Source: JALYTZ01 sp036559125 (lineage in GTDB: Bacteria > Vulcanimicrobiota > Vulcanimicrobiia > Vulcanimicrobiales > Vulcanimicrobiaceae). From it: a DNA stretch of 12,464 nucleotides. Every line of letters starts with the position of its first letter. Within the stretch, counting starts at the first letter, position 1. The notes below the pieces were generated by a model. It saw only the letters and a program-made list of their open reading frames with translations. It searched no databases and was not told the DNA's origin. This document shows, one piece after another, positions 8,673-12,464 of the stretch. A program made the position numbers and the translations under genes. The DNA lies in contig DATBTT010000003.1 of assembly GCA_036559125.1 (NCBI GenBank), positions 1-12,464 of the forward strand, read 5' to 3'.

Positions 8673-8688
8673 TCCTCCCCTCGGAGGA
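8673..8688 (-). promoter_or_regulatory. Hairpin that sequesters the Shine-Dalgarno site of the small secreted-protein gene
   Basis: On the minus-strand transcript, TCCTCC is followed by loop GAGG, then GGAGGA, TCTC and the ATG. The 6-bp stem pairs the whole ribosome binding site. Such an arrangement can act as a translational gate or thermosensor, but the stem is short and regulation is inference. Confidence 0.5.
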
Positions 8689-8710
8689 CATTCACTCCCA
8701 CTACCCCTCT

Positions 8711-8716
8711 TATAAA
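8711..8716 (+). promoter_or_regulatory. -10-like box just upstream of the RNase J gene
   Basis: TATAAA (extended TATAAAGT) lies 11 nt before the TTG start. No good -35 hexamer is found 16-18 nt further up. If used, transcription would begin only a few bases before the start codon, giving a nearly leaderless mRNA. That fits the absence of a Shine-Dalgarno site. Confidence 0.4.
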
Positions 8717-8727
8717 GTAGAAACAGT

Positions 8728-10419
8728 TTGAACGTCGACACCCTGACCGTCCCTGCGCCCCCTTCAGAGCCCTACGTGCGGATCATTCCGCTGGGCGGGT
8801 GTGGTGAGATCGGTCGCAACATGACCTTGATCGAAACCAATGACGACATCGTCGCGGTCGATTGCGGTCTGATGTTCCCCGACGACGAAATGTTCGGCGT
8901 CGATATCGTCATCAACGATTTCTCGTACCTGCGCGAACGCGCGGACAAATTTCGTGCCGTGCTGGTTACGCACGGACACGAAGATCACATCGGCGGCATT
9001 CCGTACTTGCTGCGTGAGTTCAAAGTCCCCATCGTTGGAACGGCTCTGACGCTTGCCCTAATCAAGGCCAAATCGCGCGAGCACAAAATGGGCGACGTGA
9101 ATTACGTCACCGTCAAACCCGGCGACCGCGCGAAGTACGGGAGCGTCGAAGCGCAATTCGTGCACATCAATCACTCGGTGGCCGGTGCGTGCTCGCTCGC
9201 AATACGCACTCCGGTCGGCACGATCTTCCATACCGGCGACTTCAAGTTCGATCAAACTCCCATTGACGGCCAACCTGCGGACTTTGCCTCGATCGCCAAG
9301 ATCGGCGAGGAACGCGTGCTGTGCATGCTGTCGGACAGCACCAACGCGGAACGCCCGGGCCACACGCTTTCGGAGCGTATCGTCGGCGAGGCGTTTACGA
9401 ATATTTTCACGCGTGCGAAGGGCCGCATCATCGTTGCGTCCTTCGCCTCCAACGTGCCGCGAATCCAGCAGGTTGTCGACCACGCGATCCGTTTCGATCG
9501 TAAGATCGCGTTCTTGGGTCGTTCGCTGACCAATGTCGTGCACTTCGCTTCCGAGCTGGGCTACCTGAAGATCCCGCCGAGCCAGACGGTTCGGATCGAA
9601 GAAATCGACGACTACCCGCCCGAAAAAGTGACCGTCATGACGACCGGCTCGCAAGGCGAACCGATGTCGTCGCTCACGCGCATGTCGGTGCGCGATCACG
9701 CCAAGTTCAAGATCGTTCCCGGCGATACGGTCGTCATCAGCGCGACGCCGATTCCCGGTAACGAAAAGAGCGTGTACAAAACCATCAACAACCTGTATCG
9801 ATTGGGAGCGACCGTCGTGCACGGAACGGATGGCCGCTCGCACGTATCGGGGCACGGGTCGCAAGAAGAATTGCTGCTGATGCTCAATTTAGTGCGTCCC
9901 GAGTTCTTCATTCCGGTGCACGGCGAATACCGAATGCTCGTGCATCACGGTAAACTTGCCGTGAGCACGGGCGTCGATCCGCATAACGTCTTCGTCGTGG
10001 AGAACGGCGACGTACTCGAGTTCACGCACGATTACGGCGACAAAATCGGTAAAACGTACGGCGGCAACGTCCTGGTCGACGGTTCCGGAGTGGGCGATAT
10101 CGGAGAGGCAGTGCTGCGCGACCGGCGAGCGCTCGCCGGCGACGGCATCATGATGGTCGTCGTGACGATCGACAGCGAAGAAGCGCGCGTCACCGCAGGC
10201 CCCGATCTCATCTCGCGCGGCGTATTCTATCTGCCCGAAGCCGATGGAGTCCTCGACGAGTTGCGCACGGAAGTGAGCCGAATTATTGCGGAGTGCTCGG
10301 TCGAAACGATTCGCGACGTCAACACCGTTAAGGAGCACATCCGTAACGGCTTGTCCAAGGCAATTTACGGCCGGTCCAAGCGTCGCCCGGTCATCGTGCC
10401 CGTCGTCATGGAAGCGTAA
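8728..10419 (+). CDS. rnj: Ribonuclease J (metallo-beta-lactamase/beta-CASP RNase)
   Basis: RNase J is a cytoplasmic zinc enzyme with endonuclease and 5'-to-3' exonuclease activity on mRNA and rRNA precursors. The 563-aa protein has all family landmarks in order: GGCGEIGRN (23-31), zinc motif HGHEDH (82-87), His149 in HINHS, HTGDFKFD with Asp171, LSDSTNAERPG (201-211), SFASNVPRIQ (238-247), GRS (264-266), SGHGSQEEL (374-382) and VHGEYRML with His398. A C-terminal domain (about 450-563) follows, of a length usual for the family. The start is taken as TTG at 8728 because similarity begins near residue 17 and no better ATG or GTG precedes it. No Shine-Dalgarno is seen, and a -10-like box sits 11 nt upstream. 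RNase J in a genome that also encodes TolC points to a diderm lineage outside the Enterobacteria. Confidence 0.97.
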   Translation: MNVDTLTVPAPPSEPYVRIIPLGGCGEIGRNMTLIETNDDIVAVDCGLMFPDDEMFGVDIVINDFSYLRERADKFRAVLVTHGHEDHIGGIPYLLREFKVPIVGTALTLALIKAKSREHKMGDVNYVTVKPGDRAKYGSVEAQFVHINHSVAGACSLAIRTPVGTIFHTGDFKFDQTPIDGQPADFASIAKIGEERVLCMLSDSTNAERPGHTLSERIVGEAFTNIFTRAKGRIIVASFASNVPRIQQVVDHAIRFDRKIAFLGRSLTNVVHFASELGYLKIPPSQTVRIEEIDDYPPEKVTVMTTGSQGEPMSSLTRMSVRDHAKFKIVPGDTVVISATPIPGNEKSVYKTINNLYRLGATVVHGTDGRSHVSGHGSQEELLLMLNLVRPEFFIPVHGEYRMLVHHGKLAVSTGVDPHNVFVVENGDVLEFTHDYGDKIGKTYGGNVLVDGSGVGDIGEAVLRDRRALAGDGIMMVVVTIDSEEARVTAGPDLISRGVFYLPEADGVLDELRTEVSRIIAECSVETIRDVNTVKEHIRNGLSKAIYGRSKRRPVIVPVVMEA

Positions 10420-10430
10420 CCAGAGCCTCG

Positions 10431-10475
10431 CGACGAAACAAACTGCGGCTGCTTTTTGACAGCCGCATTTCGTCG
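10431..10475 (+). promoter_or_regulatory. Bulged two-part hairpin between the RNase J gene and the amidase pair
   Basis: The outer arms CGACGAAA (10431-10438) and TTTCGTCG (10468-10475) and the inner arms TGCGGCTG (10444-10451) and CAGCCGCA (10460-10467) are perfect complements. They leave a 5-nt bulge on the left and an 8-nt loop. Wobble and Watson-Crick pairs can extend the base to the first two G of the next gene's Shine-Dalgarno. Only three T follow the inner stem, so it is a weak candidate as a standard terminator; it may be an attenuator, an RNase barrier or a translational gate. Confidence 0.6.
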
Positions 10476-10476
10476 T

Positions 10477-10482
10477 GGAGGG
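10477..10482 (+). promoter_or_regulatory. Shine-Dalgarno site fixing the TTG start of the small exported protein
   Basis: GGAGGG lies 7 nt before TTG at 10490. This makes 10490 a better start than the in-frame GTG at 10475, which lies inside the hairpin arm and has no site of its own. Confidence 0.65.
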
Positions 10483-10489
10483 CCAACGG

Positions 10490-10807
10490 TTGAGATCTCG
10501 CAAGGACTTTATCGCCGCGGCGGCTTCGATCGGGGCATTCCTCGCCGCTACGCCGGCCGTCGCGCGGCCAACGGGGGCAACGCCGATGCCGTCACCCAAC
10601 CCTACGCCGACGCCTAAGATTTCCGATCTGGCTCGGACGTTTGCCGGTCGCATGCGCGACTACGATCCGAAACTCTCGGATGAAGAAGTTGACGGCATCG
10701 CGCAAGGCGTGGACTATATGCTGGGCTTGGGCAAACGCATCAATCCGAAGGGTACCGCGCTTGCGAACGGTGACGAGCCGATCGTGACATTCGAGGTCGA
10801 CGCATGA
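10490..10807 (+). CDS. Small exported protein (Tat-like or Sec signal), probable accessory subunit of the adjacent amidase
   Basis: This 105-aa protein starts with RSRKDFIAAAASIGAFLA and an AVA cleavage site near 26. That resembles a Tat signal (S-R-R-x-F-I) with Lys in place of the second Arg; a Sec signal is the alternative. A Pro/Thr linker (27-42) follows, then a predicted helical part (about 44-83, with LSDEEVDGIAQGVDYML). The tail has ALANGDEPIVTFEV. The helical LSxEE pattern followed by a Pro-containing extended tail is reminiscent of GatC and AtzG, small subunits that bind amidase-signature enzymes, but the resemblance is weak and by eye only. The stop overlaps the amidase ATG (ATGA, 4 nt), strong evidence for coupled translation and joint function. 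The start is TTG with GGAGGG 7 nt upstream. Confidence 0.75.
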   Translation: MRSRKDFIAAAASIGAFLAATPAVARPTGATPMPSPNPTPTPKISDLARTFAGRMRDYDPKLSDEEVDGIAQGVDYMLGLGKRINPKGTALANGDEPIVTFEVDA

Positions 10808-12210
10808 ATGACGAGCAGATCGCTTTCCTAGACGCGACCGATCTCGGCGCGGCCATCGCCAAGCGTAAAATATCATCGGTCGAGCTAACCCAACTCTACC
10901 TGGCGCGGTTGGAGAAGTACGGCAAAACGTACGGCGCCGTCGTTACCGTCATGCACGATCGCTCCCTGCGCGAAGCGAAGGCTGCCGATCGCGAATTGGC
11001 TGCCGGACATTCGCGCGGGCCGCTACACGGCGTTCCGTACGGTGCCAAGGATTTGCTCGCGGCCGTCGGCGCGCCGACGACGTGGGGCGCCGCCCCATAT
11101 CGCGATCGAGTGTTCGACTATGACGGCGCGGTGATCCAGAAGCTGCACGCAGCCGGCGCCGTTCTTGTCGCAAAATTGGCGATGGTCGAGCTTGCGGGAG
11201 GCTTTGGATACAACGACGCGGACGCGTCGTTTACCGGACCCGGACGTACGCCGTGGAATCGGGATTTTTGGAGCGGCGGCAGCTCTAGCGGCCCGGGCGC
11301 GGCGGTCGCTGCAGGTCTAGTCGGTTTTGCCATTGGGTCGGAGACAAACGGATCGATCACCGTGCCGTCGGCGTTCTGCGGCGTCTCGGGATTGCGCCCG
11401 ACGTACGGGCGCGTCAGCCGGCACGGTGCGATGGCCTTGATGTGGACCTCGGATAAACTCGGCCCGCTGTGCCGCTCGTCGCGCGATACCGAGATCGTGC
11501 TGCGCGCGATTGCCGGCCACGACCCCAACGACCGCACGTCGGTCGTCAACGCCCCGGCGCCGACCGTTCGCGGACGGCGCCCGAAGATCGCGATATTCAA
11601 AGATGCGACTGCAAAATCGCAACCCGCGGTCGCTCAGAATTTCGAATCCTCGGTGCGCGTATTGCGCCAATTCTGCGACGTAACCGATGGATTTACACTG
11701 CCGGCGCATCATCCGTATGGGCCGGTTTTTAGCGCGCTGATCGGCGGGGAATGCGCGTCGGCGTTTCGGGGACTGATCGAGAGCGGACGTTCGCGCGAAT
11801 TGCAGTCGGTCGACGATCGCACCGGCGGCTATCAGTTCATGGCTACGCTCGCAGTCGACTATCTGGATGCGATGCGTCAACGCGCGTTCATCGACGCCGA
11901 CGTCAAGAAAGCGCTTGCGCCCTACGACGCGGTCGTATTCCCGACACTTCCCACCGTTGCGTATCCCGTCGGTCTGCCGTTCGACAAGGCGTACCCGAAA
12001 TTTCCGGGCGTCGTAGAAGCCGGAACGCCGGGCAATCTGGCGGGCGTTCCGGCGACGAGCATCATCAACGGCTTTGGTGAGAACGGCCTGCCCACCGGTC
12101 TATCGTTTATGGGTGGCCCGTGGTGCGAATACAAACTCACGCAAATCGCCAAAGCGTACCAAACGCGAACCCACTTCCACAAACAACATCCAAAACTCGT
12201 CGTCGCATAA
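10804..12210 (+). CDS. Amidase-signature family hydrolase
   Basis: This 468-aa enzyme would hydrolyse an amide bond; the substrate is unknown. The Ser-cisSer-Lys triad is intact: Lys82 in YGAKDLL, cis-Ser160 in the GGSSSG motif (158-163) and nucleophile Ser184 in SETNGSITVPS. The Ser-Ser distance of 24 matches FAAH and malonamidase. The nucleophile motif reads ETNGS rather than the GatA-type D(I/T)GGS. That, with the lack of a gatB neighbour, argues against glutamyl-tRNA amidotransferase. No signal peptide is seen at the N-terminus (MNDEQIAFLDATDLG), although its translationally coupled partner has one. Length is normal for the family. A repeat block with a 26-bp inverted repeat begins directly after the stop and may end transcription. 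Confidence 0.95.
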   Translation: MNDEQIAFLDATDLGAAIAKRKISSVELTQLYLARLEKYGKTYGAVVTVMHDRSLREAKAADRELAAGHSRGPLHGVPYGAKDLLAAVGAPTTWGAAPYRDRVFDYDGAVIQKLHAAGAVLVAKLAMVELAGGFGYNDADASFTGPGRTPWNRDFWSGGSSSGPGAAVAAGLVGFAIGSETNGSITVPSAFCGVSGLRPTYGRVSRHGAMALMWTSDKLGPLCRSSRDTEIVLRAIAGHDPNDRTSVVNAPAPTVRGRRPKIAIFKDATAKSQPAVAQNFESSVRVLRQFCDVTDGFTLPAHHPYGPVFSALIGGECASAFRGLIESGRSRELQSVDDRTGGYQFMATLAVDYLDAMRQRAFIDADVKKALAPYDAVVFPTLPTVAYPVGLPFDKAYPKFPGVVEAGTPGNLAGVPATSIINGFGENGLPTGLSFMGGPWCEYKLTQIAKAYQTRTHFHKQHPKLVVA

Positions 12211-12213
12211 CCT

Positions 12214-12271
12214 CCTTCGACAAGCTCATCCTTCGACAAGCTCATCCTTCGACAGGCTCAGGATGACGGGG
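12214..12271 (-). repeat. REP-like repeats in minus orientation: two 16-bp units plus one longer copy
   Basis: CCTTCGACAAGCTCAT occurs twice head to tail (12214-12229, 12230-12245). The third copy, CCTTCGACAGGCTCAG plus GATGACGGGG (12246-12271), follows. The block begins three bases after the amidase stop codon. Confidence 0.9.
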
Positions 12272-12321
12272 GATTTGCGCCGTTGGTGAGTTCGACCCCG
12301 TCATCCTGAGCCTGTCGAAGG
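12246..12321. repeat. Perfect 26-bp inverted repeat after the amidase gene
   Basis: 12246-12271 is the exact reverse complement of 12296-12321, separated by 24 nt. It arises from two REP-like units in opposite orientation. As RNA it would form a very stable hairpin that could end or protect the amidase transcript, but no T-run follows. Confidence 0.9.
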
Positions 12322-12438
12322 ATGAGCTTGTCAACTCCGTCATCCTGAGCTTGTCGAAGGATGAACTTGTCAACTCCGTCATCCTGAGCTTGTCGAAGGA
12401 TGAGCCTGTCGACTCCGTCATTCTGAGCTTGTCGAAGG
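12298..12438 (+). repeat. Tandem array of REP-like units, 39-bp period
   Basis: Three full units (12298-12336, 12337-12375, 12376-12414) and a partial fourth (12415-12438) are seen. Each starts CCGTCATCCTGAG, continues with (C/T)TTGTCGAAGG or a close variant, then a 15-bp linker ATGA(G/A)C(T/C)TGTC(A/G)ACT. The linker itself repeats the GAGCTTGTC core. The core can fold through TCATCCT and AGGATGA arms around an 11-nt loop. Sequence from 12439 to the window end shows no gene. Confidence 0.92.
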
Positions 12439-12464
12439 ATGGTTTTCGTTTGGCGTTAACTAGG

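Noticed and set aside
9889..10653. 254-aa minus-strand open frame over the RNase J 3' end and the following gene
   Set aside because: It overlaps the conserved RNase J C-terminus and the start of the amidase pair, and its sequence shows no family features.
10804..12210. Assignment of the amidase as GatA
   Set aside because: No gatB neighbour, an exported partner rather than a plain GatC, and the nucleophile motif ETNGS differs from the usual GatA form.
12214..12438. Possible CRISPR array at the right end
   Set aside because: The spacers are themselves near-identical repeats rather than unique sequences, units occur in both orientations, and no cas gene is present. These are REP-like elements.

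Overview
The window is a moderately GC-rich bacterial segment, about 60% GC by eye, tightly packed with genes. It encodes a TolC-type outer-membrane channel and a MacA-type adaptor, so the host has two membranes. It also carries RNase J, GTG and TTG starts, and families of short REP-like repeats. Together these suggest a diderm outside the Proteobacteria. Candidatus Eremiobacterota (WPS-2) is a plausible guess, but no rRNA or full-length phylogenetic marker is present to settle it.

Left part (1-8094, all on the minus strand). Reading from high to low coordinates, there is a six-gene operon: a Yip1-family membrane protein, a TolC-like outer-membrane factor, a MacA-like periplasmic adaptor, two MacB/FtsX-type permeases, and a MacB/LolD-type ATPase. 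The gaps are 7 and 3 nt, followed by overlaps of 4, 4 and 8 nt. This amounts to a tripartite ABC efflux pump in which the usual MacB fusion is split into one ATPase and two different permeases. About 90 nt further on lies a membrane-anchored HtrA/DegP-type protease with an intact catalytic triad, closed by a strong intrinsic terminator (173-203). At the left edge are the first seven codons of another minus-strand gene, with a clear Shine-Dalgarno site; it is probably dnaK.

Middle (8095-8727). The operon's upstream region carries copies of a short repeat. A small secreted-protein gene (minus) follows; its 3' end runs into that repeat, and its ribosome binding site lies in a hairpin. It is divergent from the next block, with 59 nt between them.

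Right part (8728-12464, plus strand). A complete RNase J gene (TTG start, no Shine-Dalgarno, -10-like box just upstream) is followed by a bulged hairpin. Next come a small exported protein and a cytoplasmic-looking amidase-signature hydrolase that overlap by 4 nt (ATGA); they look like a small accessory subunit plus an enzyme. The window ends in a repeat block with a perfect 26-bp inverted repeat and a 39-bp-period tandem array.

Most of the genes belong to known families. The least ordinary parts are the exported small-protein/amidase pair, the hairpin-forming repeats with a compensatory base change, and the two hairpins that overlap ribosome binding sites.
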